From Sesamum alatum (Eukaryota; Streptophyta; Magnoliopsida; Lamiales; Pedaliaceae), in contig JACGWO010000002.1 of assembly GCA_034509735.1 (NCBI GenBank), forward strand, positions 45,029,702 to 45,093,701: a stretch of 64,000 nt of DNA. Direction: 5' to 3'. Shown here piece after piece: positions 51,601 through 62,311 of this stretch. The notes under the pieces were generated by a model, which was given only the letters and a program-made list of their open reading frames with translations, ran no database searches and was not told the origin of the DNA. Position 1 is the first letter of the stretch, and each line of letters begins with the position of its first letter. Position numbers and translations under genes: made by a program.

Positions 51601-53548
51601 TTACCTTTCTCGTCTTTTACCTCTGAAAACCTAGGAAACCATCACAACTTCATTCTAATATACGCTACGTTGGTGTGATTTCTCAGACAAGCAAACCAAT
51701 TAACCAGTTATTCAATGTTTTATGAAACTATAAGACTTTTTCCACCTCACCACTTCAAATACAAGCTCAACAATTTTTGTGCACCAACTCTATTATTTAG
51801 TTGACCTGAAATCTAGTGAGATTAATTCAATCACAACCAAGAACCAAACCAATATGCTGCATGATTGGTGTGAGAGTGCAATAACAAACACCTAATGCAA
51901 TCCAATAACATGAACCAGACTTCATAAGATAAGATCAAAGCAACTAAGTATGTTCCAACTAACCTTCCAGATGCCATCATATCCACGGGGCTTCAATTCT
52001 GCCGCTATGTCTTGAAATCTATCAACCTCCTGGTTTTCAAATGAAAATACAAATAAAAGTAAACTCCTAATCAGTTACTTTAATACATACTACCGAAGAA
52101 TAAAGCAAACAGATTGTTAGAGGAAATAAATACAAAGAGCAAACCAGAAAAGTGTGACAATCATATGATAAGGAATCTATGACCCTTTCTTAAAACTTAT
52201 ATATTAACCATAAGTTATCCGCTAACAGGTAGCATGATACGATCTAGCAAAAGCATCAGAGTCATAAACCTGAAAACACAAAATGTCAGCTGACCATAAT
52301 CCAAGCTCAAAAGTTATATTTTTCTTGCGCCAATTCCAGTCCATGATGTAGCGAGGAATGTGGAAGTAAAGTTTTTGCCAATGATCGGTGGCCAAGTAGT
52401 CAGCTAGTATGTTGTATGAGAGAACAGTGAACCGCTCTGCATAAAGGTATCAAGAGAAATCAACCTTAACCCAAAGAAATTGTAGTCAGTGGAGATAGTA
52501 GGTGACTTGTGAAACAATGCAGAATGTCCAAACTTGATCACTAAGAAAAATAATTATGTGTAGCCGTCATTCAAAACTTGATCTTTGAATCCAAAACTGA
52601 AAAGCCTGGCAATTTAGTAAGTATATCTCCTGCTCAAAGGAATAGGTATAAAAGTTCTAGTATAAACCAAATGACATCAAAAGATGTTTAACAAAAGATC
52701 TCCTTAATCAGCTTAAGCTTCTAGAGCAACTCATATTGTTCATAGCTGAAGATACACAACAATAAATTCACAGAAAGGCACAAAGAATTACCACAATGAT
52801 GAGGTGGCCCCGGTTTCGCATACTCCCAATCTCGATAATCCAGAGGCTTGGGGGCCCTTTGCCTGAACTGTTGCGGCGCTTGCTGTGGTCTAAACTGCTG
52901 ATAATTACCAAAAGCTGGTCGTACCTGCCGTGGGTGCCCATATGGGCGCGGCCCAGGAAGCTGCTGCGAGACAGGCGGGCCTGGCCGGTACGACTGTGAT
53001 CTTGGTCCATATAACTGCTGACCCGTTACATATTGAGGTGGTGGAGGAACAGCATTATAACTGGGTCGGAAACCGCGGTTGGCGTCTCGAACTGCACGGA
53101 AGTGGGAATCGCCGGACACGAATTCCCCAAGTTGCCCGCTTGCGGGACGGAATGGTCTTTCAGAGTAGCTTCTGCTCCCATGCGGACGCCCTCCTCTCAA
53201 CTGTAATAACGAAAACGTTAACTCTGTACTTGACTAGTCACAACTGAATCCTCAAAATTGGAATTTACGAAAAGTTCACTGGAATTAGAACGAGCAAATT
53301 TCTAATTGAAACTTGGATGCTTCAATTAGTTGATACAAAAAAAAAACAACGTTAGAAAAATAAGGGAGAAATGCAAGCGAGAGATTTCAGTTGCCGCGTG
53401 TGTGGTTGTCTACTTAAAATCTCGCTCTGAAAGAGGTTTGAGCTGCGGTCATTACATAGGGACGATAAGACATGCCGGCGTCGGAGATGGCGGCGTCTGC
53501 AGTGGCGGCAACGGCGAGGGAACGGAAGGAAGGAGGGCGGCGATTCAT
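45642..53548 (-). CDS. CCR4-6: CCR4-like deadenylase (carbon catabolite repressor protein 4 homologue 6 type)
   Basis: Exo/endonuclease-phosphatase family nuclease related to the CCR4 deadenylase that shortens mRNA poly(A) tails. Fifteen exons: 53456-53548, 52792-53200, 52270-52436, 51964-52029, 51300-51352, 50912-50993, 50744-50793, 49881-49968, 48958-49050, 48789-48821, 48582-48670, 47452-48490, 47261-47346, 46283-46367 and 45642-45716; total 835 residues. Layout: an Arg/Gly/Pro/Gln-rich N-terminus, then catalytic motifs N176 (ERFTVLSYNILADYLA), E224 (CFQEVD), H322 (NIHVLFNPKRGD), D361/N363 (ICGDFNCTP) and D816/H817 (KWGSDHIALV). A long Ser/Asp/Glu-rich stretch (about 382-755) sits inside the catalytic fold. 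No leucine-rich repeats. One intron uses a GC donor. Start ATG 53546-53548 is the first in the exon spliced in frame. Confidence 0.9.
49574..49586 (+). repeat. Poly-G run in a CCR4-like intron
   Basis: Thirteen consecutive G on the plus strand inside the intron 49051-49880 of the CCR4-like gene. Probably a simple slippage tract. Confidence 0.9.
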
Positions 53549-54176
53549 TGAGGTCTAGCAGTTGGGATTGTGGAATTTGAAACTGAGCAAAGTACGTCGG
53601 TCTAAATTAATAAATAAATTCACCAATTACAAATCCAACACTCCCACTTTTGAGTCCCAACTAAAATTAGGATTCATTTATTTTAATAAAGAAATATCAA
53701 ATAAAATTTTATGATATTCTTAGAGTTTATTGTTTAATATTTTTCTAAGTAATATATACCTATATATTATTATTGAAAGTAGGGATAATACAATTACAAT
53801 TTTTGACTATAGCACATTTACACGTATTTCTATATTTTTGTCGAGTTTAAATATAATTATTGCCTGAAAATATTTTTTAAATAAATATTATTTATTGAAG
53901 AAGGAAAATAATATTTCTTTTTCTGAGTAAATATCCTGGTATTAAAAATATTTATATAAAAAGCATAATTACGTATAAAATCGGTACTTCATACATAGAT
54001 TCAGATACAGTTATTCGGATTTGGTACTCCGGCGATAGTTTGAAGATTCCGCGAAAAGATTTCAAGAATCGCGGCGGCGACAACAACGCTATTCGCAACG
54101 GCAAAACAGCGCCAGTACTTCTCTGATTCTTCCCCGCCGTATTTTGTCTCCTTTGACCTGTCGACGGAGGGAAACC
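53549..54176. promoter_or_regulatory. Divergent promoter region between the CCR4-like gene and the 54177 gene
   Basis: The two start codons face away from each other across 628 bases. The centre (53600-53960) is strongly AT-rich and the two ends are GC-richer leaders. A shared or bidirectional promoter is inference; no specific site is claimed. Confidence 0.5.
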
Positions 54177-56317
54177 ATGTCGTTCGCTGCATCTCCGCTC
54201 TCCGTGCAGTTCCACGCTTCGAAGCCTCTGAGCCTGCGATTCCGAGCCTGCGCTGCCGACGTCCCGGATTTCTTTTCCCCCGAGTGGTATCTCTCGCTCT
54301 CTGTTTGCGCATCATGTATGATTTTCTGGGCAGCTTGCTGTCAATTAGAATTTTTCTTGAAGTTATTTTCTGGGAATTTGTTGATTATGTTTCAGGGAGG
54401 AGATGTTCATATGGGTGCAGTAGTTGGTTGTTGTATGCATATATGAATGCGTATGTACCGTGTTGAGACTGTTGTTTAAAATAATATCCTTCGAATTTCT
54501 GTAACAAGAGTTAAAGGATTGACTGCAGATGCCCATGCAAATCTGGACATGCATCAACAGTTCGATTTTGACTCAATTACTCCGTGAAGCATGGGATCAT
54601 AGAATAGATTCCCATTCAGAAAGATTGAATTGGGCGTTTTCTGTTATTTCATGGATGTTTCTGTAACTCTTTTTTTTAATCCTTATTGCTTGCTGAGTCG
54701 AAGGACCTTAAATCCATTCTGTTTCCTGATGCTGATTGCATTGTTTCAGTTAAATATGGGAAGAATGGGCCAGTGTTACTGTGTTAGTGCCATGTGTTAT
54801 TAGATGTATCCTACCTTGCTCGGTCTTGTATTTTAATTAGTTTTGACCGACTTACATTATTGCTTAAAAAGTATCTTAATCTCCATTTTGCAGGCTTGAG
54901 ACTCGTCGGAAAAGACCTTTTGGTCCAAGATTGAGCGTAAGCTTCAAACTGGGAACTTTTTTTATTAAATACTGCCATCTTTCCTTACAATACTCTGATG
55001 AGTTTCTCTTCCTTTTTCTTGGAGTAGTTTAGTGCAGAGGAAGCTGTGAGATACCAACTTGATGCATTGATGTTCAACGACCAACCTCGGCCTGATTATG
55101 GCATTGAAGTCATGTATAGGGTATAATACAACTCATTTTCTTCATGTGTGTGTTTTATTTGGTTGATTGTTGATTTGTTGCTTTCAGATAGATAGTATCA
55201 TGACAGTATTGTAATGTCATCATGCAGTTTGCAGGATTTGATCCATTTGAAAGATCTACCTATTTTGGCCCCTTCTTTGATTTAGGCCAGGTTAGTAGAT
55301 GAGTAATTTTACTTATTTTTGATGTGTTTTTTATTCTTTCTTTCGGTCATTCGGTGTTAAAGATAAGCTGATCAGTAGTTGGCAACGACGGTGGTGGCTG
55401 ATGCATATTAGACTGTACAATTATCTGCAAATCTAAGGTGTTGCATGTTACTTCTGTTTCTAGTTGCTAACTGATTATGTGGCAGTTCGAAAGATTTCGG
55501 CGGATCTTCCACCATTCTAGCTACCGAGTTCTACTTGGTCACCGGGAAAGAAAGATCTTGAGCAGTTTAAATGTTAAGGAGGTCGGTCAGTTCACATTTC
55601 CATCTTAGAACCTATGTATTTACTCATTTTTCTCCTAGTGACCAGCATATATGAAACAGAATTGCTACAAGGAGCGTGTGTGGGTACGAGGAACTCGTCC
55701 TGAAGAAGAAGAAGTATTCCAGTTTACGATGGTGCAGGTTTGTTTTATTTCCCTTGAATACTAGATGTGTTTTCTTCCTCATATCTCTCTGCTATGGATA
55801 TGGAATTGATTGAAGCTGAAACTACTACAATCAGAAAGAGAGCTGTCATATTATCATCATTGATGTGAAGAGATGACTTGAATTTTCATTTGAGAAACAA
55901 GTTCCTGTGTAGACGCCCATACAGTGTTGGGGAGAGGAAGTTGAGATAAGGAAATTATTTCATCTCATGTGTATCTGAGCCCCCTGATTGTATGCATGCT
56001 TTTTCCTAGCTAAAGCCTGCACAAGATCATGATGTTTCCATGAATTACCTAGAAGATATGGTTCTGGCATCTGAAAGAGCTGGAAATTCCTATTTTTTAA
56101 GCATTTTGGTCAGCAAATTAGTAGTTTTCCGAACTCTCTCTTTACTATCTGTTTTCTTTCTCCATTTAAACTGAATATTAGTTGTGGTGTGCCCTTCCAA
56201 AGCGTTTGCTCATAAATTTCCTGTTTTCAGAGAGTTGGTGGTTCCTGGGACGGTTACTGGTTAACAGAATCTCTACTTCACGATGGAGATAGCTTTTCTA
56301 GTGGTGTGGCCTATTGA
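54177..56317 (+). CDS. Putative plastid protein of unknown function (DUF4864-like)
   Basis: Seven exons: 54177-54286, 54894-54936, 55028-55120, 55228-55290, 55486-55581, 55660-55737 and 56231-56317, giving 189 residues in consistent phase. The first 25 or so residues are rich in Ser/Ala/Arg with few acids (MSFAASPLSVQFHASKPLSL), like a plastid transit peptide. The body reads AEEAVRYQLDALMFNDQPRP, YGIEVMYRFAGFDPFERSTY, RRIFHHSSYRVLLGHRERK and VQRVGGSWDGYWLTESLLHD. By pattern it recalls the DUF4864 (NTF2-like) family, with Q-L-x-A-L near the start and an aromatic strand at the end, but I do not recognise a named function. Splice sites, intact frame and start context support a real gene. Confidence 0.8.
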
Positions 56318-58104
56318 GCCATTAAGTCATCAGCTCCAAGTTAGCAGACCAATGTATATATCACTTGTGCTTTGCAGGGATGTATAACTCACATTTGCTG
56401 CTGAAGCATAAATTGCTCAACTTTAAGCTTTTGTATACTTGTAGTAACAGATACTGCAATAGCAACCAGAAAGCTGATCTACTTGTAAAGATTGAGACCA
56501 CAGCTCCTATATGCTTATTTTTGTATAGCTCCTCAAATATAGCTGTAGATTTATTTTCTTTGTATTTATGCTGTGAGAATATCTGCTTCCGATATTGCTG
56601 TTGTAGCTTGTTTTTCACTCTCATGTAAATCTTAGTGTTGATTGAAACATGGTAATCAATCACAAACAGGCACCAAATTGTTATTTCTTTGTTTGAGACA
56701 ACATAGCAGTCTGGTGGGGGTGATACTTGTATAATAGTTGTGGATTGTATCTGTGACTTCAAATCCAAACTTCTTGTACAACTTGATGTTGGCATCTCCT
56801 CATTCTTTGTCTGTGCATCTCATTAACATTCTGCTTCGACGATCAAATATGAAGCACATGATTCAACAGCTTTGCACCTAAACCGCATCCAGACATCAGA
56901 CATGAAATTACTTCATTGCACAAGAAGAAGACTGCATAATAAAACAAGAGGGCAGCCATCACACTGCTTGTTCACAACGTAGTGAAGTAAAACTTCAACC
57001 AGACACGATCACGTTGCCAGTATAGTATATTTGAAGAGGAAGGTTGGAATGATGATAAGCAGCAGGTTACTTACCAACACCTCCTAATCCACGATAAGGT
57101 GCCACAAAACACCCAATGTCAATATGTATACACGAATAGCACCACCTTCCTTCTTCTCAAGACGGCATGCAACGGATCCAACACAAACCCTGTTGTGTTT
57201 ATAGAATGATTTAGGATTTGCAGCCGCAGTTTCCAACATCTTGTGCTCTCATTCCTGAGTTGATAGCAGACATTAACATTTTCTGTAATCAGAATTGCAT
57301 AGTCATTGTTTTATGAACTATTAATTTGAAAATACAATAATGTTTCTGCAGTAACCAATTACTATTACAATATTCAGTCCATAATATAACATCTTTAGAT
57401 CAACCAACATCAACATTAAAGTAATTAAAGAAATAATGGATGGTATCCATATTTTCTGCTTCTAACATGAAACAACAACAAGATCCAAATGGATATAAAA
57501 TACTTAGAAAGTCAGACAGCTAAAGAGGAATGGATGCTCCAAATGATAAAAATATCAGTATTTGAATCCCGCTATGAGCAGACACTCCTGTCAGCTCTAT
57601 GAAACAACAAACAAACAAGATAGTTTCTTTGTCAGAACCAAGGCATACAAGAAATGGCAAACAACAAGAAAAACCCAATTCATAAATGGAAAATAGAAAA
57701 ACACCCAGAAAAGAAAACATACCTAACTTGGTAAATTCGCCGGAGGGCAGAGCATCGGCGTAGTATGTATCTTTGTACCGGACGGGGCGGAGCGGCGGAA
57801 GAGGTAGGTGGTGGGGCTGCGCGGTGGGGTTGAGATTCTACCTGAAAGTAGCAAACGCAATATATTATTGTTGCGCGGCATATCGACGAAATCTAAAATG
57901 AATTAATAGATCACTTTTTTAACTCTTTACATGTAAACTACGGTAGAAGAGGTAAAACAGACGACGGCTGGAAAAATCTTTAGAATCTTGATTCACACAC
58001 GTGTAGATGATATGATGGTTGTGCAGTCCTCGAAGAATTATTTGGACCATTGTCTTCTAGCTCCCACCACAAATCTTCAAATCAAGAACCCGTAAACGCT
58101 CAGG
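56318..58104. other. Spacer containing the NAA50 pseudogene
   Basis: From the 3' flank of the 54177 gene to the start of the first FAD monooxygenase. Apart from the NAA50 relic (listed separately) no other gene is supported. The last 250 bases are the promoter and leader of the monooxygenase gene. Confidence 0.55.
56690..57843 (-). pseudogene. NAA50: N-alpha-acetyltransferase 50 (NAA50) pseudogene
   Basis: Relic of the GNAT-family N-terminal acetyltransferase NAA50. Three separated pieces in the right order on the minus strand: about 57723-57843 (RPVRYKDTYYADALPSGEFT, then a good GT donor), about 57079-57215 (CVGSVACRLEKKEGGAIRVY, then LTLGVL) and about 56690-56835 (KLYKKFGFEVTDTI, NYYT, then PPDCYVVS in another frame). 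Frame breaks: about two extra bases after LTLGVL near 57104 where APYRGLG should follow; two extra bases before KLYKKFG near 56797; another shift near 56725. The acetyl-CoA-binding segment and the helix after it are missing. Introns are kept, so it is a decayed gene rather than a processed copy. Confidence 0.75.
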
Positions 58105-59821
58105 ATGAAGAGGAAGGGGAAGGCAGTGGTGGTGGGGGGCAGCATAGCAGGATTATCCTGTGCACACGCCCTGATCGCCGCCGGGTGGGAAGTGGTGGTA
58201 CTGGAGAAAACATGCTCACCTCCGACGGGTTGCGCCACCGGTGCTGGACTCGGACTCGACCCTTTGGCACAGAACCTCATTCAGTCATGGCTCAAGCAAC
58301 CCGGCATCCTTGAGCTCACCACCTTGCCACTCACCATTGATCAAGTCAGTGAACGAACCTTTCAAGAATTTACTTAATGCAGAAATGGACGATTGTCATA
58401 TTCTTGTATCTGAATCCAAAAGTTCATAATCTTGCAATTTCTGTGTCAATTAGTGCCGATTATGATTTAGTTAGGCAATATTTAACCTCTTTTTTCATTA
58501 CAACATGCGATGTTTGGATTAGTTTTTACTGTTCCTTCATTTCTTGTTTCTGCCTGGTTACTTTTGTTGATTATAGAACCAAGCAACAGATGGGGAGAAG
58601 AAGACCAGCCGAATGCTCACAAGAGATGAGAACTTCAACTTTAGAGCAGCATTCTGGTCTGATCTGCATAGACTTCTATACAATGCATTACCACCAGGGA
58701 TCGTTCGCTGGGGACATATATTCACCTCCTTCTCCGTCTCTGATGACAAAAATTCAGTGAAAGTAAAGAGTAGAACTTTTCAAACTGATGATATAGCTGA
58801 AGAAGTTGGTGATTTGCTTATTGCAGCTGATGGTTGTCTCTCTTCAGTACGTCAATGTTTCTTTCCTGACTTTAGATTGAGGTTAGTGAGCTGAACTGAC
58901 TGATACCATGTTGTTTTGGTAAACTGGAAACTTAGGATTTCGGCTTCTTGAAATAAGATGCGCGTTTTTGTTAGATATTCAGGCTATTGTGCATGGAGAG
59001 GGGTGCTTAATTTCTCAGACAATGAGAAGTCGGAAACCATTCTAGCGCTTAAGAAGGCCTTCCCTGACCTTGGGAAATGCTTATATTTTGACCTTGGATC
59101 AGGAACTCACACTGTGTTTTATGAGCTGTTAAACAAAAGGATAAACTGGATTTGGTATGTTAATCAACCAGAACCACAACTTAAGGTATGTTCTAACTCT
59201 CACATTACATTTCTGAATAATTTATGTTTGAGTACTACACACCAAACATGATGTTGAAATGTTATTTGTAATGTACCTTTTTCGCGGGCTAATCAGGGAA
59301 ACTCAGTAACGATGAAAGTTAGCGATGATATGATTAGAACGATGCATGAAGCAGCAGAGAAGGCCTGGCTACCTGAATTGGTGAAGCTAGTACGAGAGAC
59401 AAACGAGCCATTCTTGAATGTAATATATGACAGTGAACCTCTTGACAGAATTGTTTGGGACAATGTCGTTTTGATTGGAGATGCAGCTCATCCAACTACT
59501 CCTCATGGTTTGAGAAGCACAAACATGTCGATATTGGATGCTGCAGTCCTGGGAAAGTGTCTTGAAAAATGGGGAGTTGAAAATCTAAGTTCTGCTCTCG
59601 AAGAATATCAATCTACTCGTCTGCCAGTCACCACAAAGCAGGTTCTATTTTCACGAAGACTGGGGCGTATCAAGCAAGGTCTAGTCCTTCCTGATCGTGA
59701 GCCCTTTGATCCAATTATAGCAAGCCAAGAAGATTGTGAGGAGCTGCAGCAAAAGAACATGCCTTTTCTATACGGCGTTCCGTCTATTCTGGGTAACAGT
59801 ATGCTACCGTTGGAGCACTGA
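58105..59821 (+). CDS. FAD-dependent monooxygenase (first of tandem pair)
   Basis: Flavoprotein of the aromatic-hydroxylase (PHBH-like) superfamily; substrate unknown. Four exons, 58105-58344, 58577-58881, 58975-59185 and 59297-59821, give 426 residues. Seen: N-terminal dinucleotide-binding loop GGSIAG (residues 11-16, in AVVVGGSIAGLSCAHALIAA), the acidic end of the second strand (VVVLEKT), the DG motif (DLLIAADG, 159-166) and the second FAD motif GDAAHP (313-318, in VVLIGDAAHPTTPHG). No transmembrane segment or clear transit peptide. Start at MKRKGKAVVV, with ATG just before the Rossmann strand as in homologues. The next gene is a close copy, so this is a tandem duplicate. By memory closest to At5g11330-type proteins. 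Confidence 0.9.
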
Positions 59822-60392
59822 CCTACTGTTCTTGTGGACCGTTGTTATGATATTTCTGTCTTTTATGCAACCTGAAGTGGTGTAAGCAGAAGGGATTAGC
59901 TAAATTTATGTACTGCAGATACAATCGACGAAAGATGCAAAAGCATAAGAATCAACTGCAGAATGAATAATGAAGCTGTGTGAAAAAGCACAAGTTTTCT
60001 TAGTTCAAGTGTTTACGAGCTAAAGCAACCATGATGGTCGAAAAAGTTAAATGTTCCAAAAATTATTGAAATAAATACTTAAGATAATGCACGTCACTAT
60101 CACTTGCGCTAGGAGACTGAAATAAAGACAATAAAGATAGAATCTTGATGAATAATCAATCAAGTACAAAGAACTCCATGAAATGAAATCATAGAACTTG
60201 TCTGCTGCCTGTCAAAATCTTCACATGCTAATATGCTACGACCACTAATTTTATAATTGGATCAATGTGTGAACAGTTCAAGGAGAATGCAACCATATGT
60301 GCACTCTTTCCACTAAGTGTTCTTGTTGTTTTCTAGATTCCAAGCTTTCTCAAGAGTCAAAACACACAAAAAGACAGAGTGTGTGCACAGAG
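59822..60392. other. Spacer between the tandem monooxygenase genes
   Basis: 3' flank of the first copy and promoter and leader of the second. Non-coding. An in-frame upstream ATG at 60297 could lengthen the second protein by 32 residues, but the extension is Cys/Ser/Lys-rich and not family-like. Confidence 0.5.
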
Positions 60393-62311
60393 ATGAAGGA
60401 AACAGGAAGGAAGGCAAAGGCAGTGGTTGTGGGAGGCAGCATAGCGGGGATTTCTTGTGCACACGCCCTGATTGCTGCTGGGTGGGATGTGGCCGTGCTG
60501 GAGAAGACGTGCTCTCCTCCAAATAGTTGTGCCACTGGTGCTGGACTTGGACTTGACACAGTGTCTCTGAAACTCATCGAACCATGGATCAAACAACCTG
60601 AACTCCTCCAGCGGATCATTTTGCCCTTGACTATTGAGCATGTAAGTTTCATTCTCCGTTCAGGACCTGCAGAAACTGCGTGCATAAAAAATGGACAAGG
60701 AAACTTCATGATGTGGTCTTTTATGGTTTTGGTGAGTAGGTTAAGTGAAAAGCTACCATTGAGAAATCAAAACTTATGTTGGTCATGGTCTAGGTGAAAC
60801 ATTCGATCTTAGACATGGAAGATTCAGAAAATGAATCGTTCTTGTATGATTGAACAACATGTACACTAGTCTGCAACTAGAAGTGTTATCCAAGAAAGGA
60901 GAGTGACTATATCCATCAAAAGATTTGAAGATAAACATCTGAGGTCTTTTTGCAATAATTGAAATTATACCTTAATCAATCACTTCAAAAATACTTGAAG
61001 CAAATAAGTTTCTGCTTCACAAACCATTTTCTTGAATATAGGAACAAGCAACATATGGTGACAAGAAAATTACCCGGACACTGACAAGAGACGAGAATTT
61101 CAACTTTAGAGCAATTCACTGGGCTGATCTCCATAGCACTCTCTACTACTCCTTACCACCAGATGTTGTCCTTTGGGGACATTTGTTCCTCTCCTTCTGC
61201 ATTTCCGACGATAAAACTTCAGTAAAAGTGCGAGTTAAAGTGCTCCAAACTGATGAAACAGTCGAGATAGTTGGTGATTTGCTTGTTGCTGCTGATGGTT
61301 GCCTCTCTTCTATACGCAGAACTTTTCTTCCCAACCTTAAACTGAGGTTTGTAACTACCTTGCTTGCTTTTTGTGTGTGTTCTGTCCTGAAACAAGTTCA
61401 GGGTTCCAGCATTTTTGTTCCTGAAAGGATACCTTTGACTGTAGATATTCAGGTTATTGTGGATGGAGAGGGGTCTTTGATTTTTCAGACAATAAGAACT
61501 CAGAGACAACGCTGGCACTCAAGAATGCGTACCCTGATCTTGGGAACTGTAATTATTTTGACATAGGTTCAGAAGGTCATGCCGTCCTTTATGAGTTAAT
61601 CAACCAGAGAATCAATTGGATCTGGTATCTTAATCAACCAGAGCCAGAATTTAAGGTATACATATTTTCTACTCTTTCATTCTCGGTTCGAAATGGAAGT
61701 ATCTTAGTCAAAAACCTGATGAATGGAAGCTTATAAAGATTCAGTTCACTCCCAAAAAAGATAATAACCGAAGTAAAAGTCCATGTTTTTACTTTGATGA
61801 TTGAACTCAGGGAAACTCAGTGACCACCAAAGTTAGCAACGACATGATTGAGAAGATGTATGAAGCAGCAGAGAAGGTCTGGATACCTGAACTGGTTAAA
61901 GTAATGCGTGAAACCAAAGAGCCTTTCTTGAATGCCATATATGATAGTGAGCCATTAGATCAATTCTATTGGGACAATGTGGTTTTGATTGGAGATGCAG
62001 CTCACCCCATAAGTCCTCATGGTGCAAGAAGCACAAACATGTCGATTCTGGATGCTGCCGTCTTGGGCAAATGCCTTGAGAAATGGGGCGTCGAGAACCT
62101 GAGCTCAGCCCTTAAAGAATATCAGTCTATAAGGCTGCCGGTGACTTCAGAGCAAGTTCTGTTCTCACGGCGAATGGGCCGTATAAAGCAACGCTTACCC
62201 ATCCCTGATCGTGGGCTCTTTGATCCCATGACAGCAAGTCAAGAAGAAAGCAAAGTACTTCAGCTAAGGAACATCCCTTACTTCTCTGATATTCCATCCA
62301 TATTGATGTAA
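60393..62311 (+). CDS. FAD-dependent monooxygenase (second of tandem pair)
   Basis: Paralogue of the preceding gene with the same four-exon plan: 60393-60641, 61042-61346, 61445-61655 and 61811-62311, 421 residues. The second and third exons have exactly the lengths of the first copy (305 and 211 nt). Seen: GGSIAG (residues 14-19), VLEKTCSPPNSCATGAGLGL, DLLVAADG and VVLIGDAAHPISPHGARSTN. Frame is open throughout and the splice sites are canonical, so it is likely functional. The third exon differs most between copies (GYCGWRGVFDFSDNKNSE here, GYCAWRGVLNFSDNEKSE there), and the C-termini diverge (SDIPSILM here). Start chosen at MKETGRKAKAVVVGGS to match the first copy. Confidence 0.9.

Noticed and set aside
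52721..53200. Translation start of the CCR4-like protein at 53200
   Set aside because: The codon there is TTG just after a TTACAG acceptor; an upstream exon with ATG at 53546-53548 splices in frame.
60297..60392. Upstream in-frame ATG for the second monooxygenase, adding 32 residues
   Set aside because: The added sequence has no counterpart in the tandem copy, whose start aligns with the ATG at 60393.
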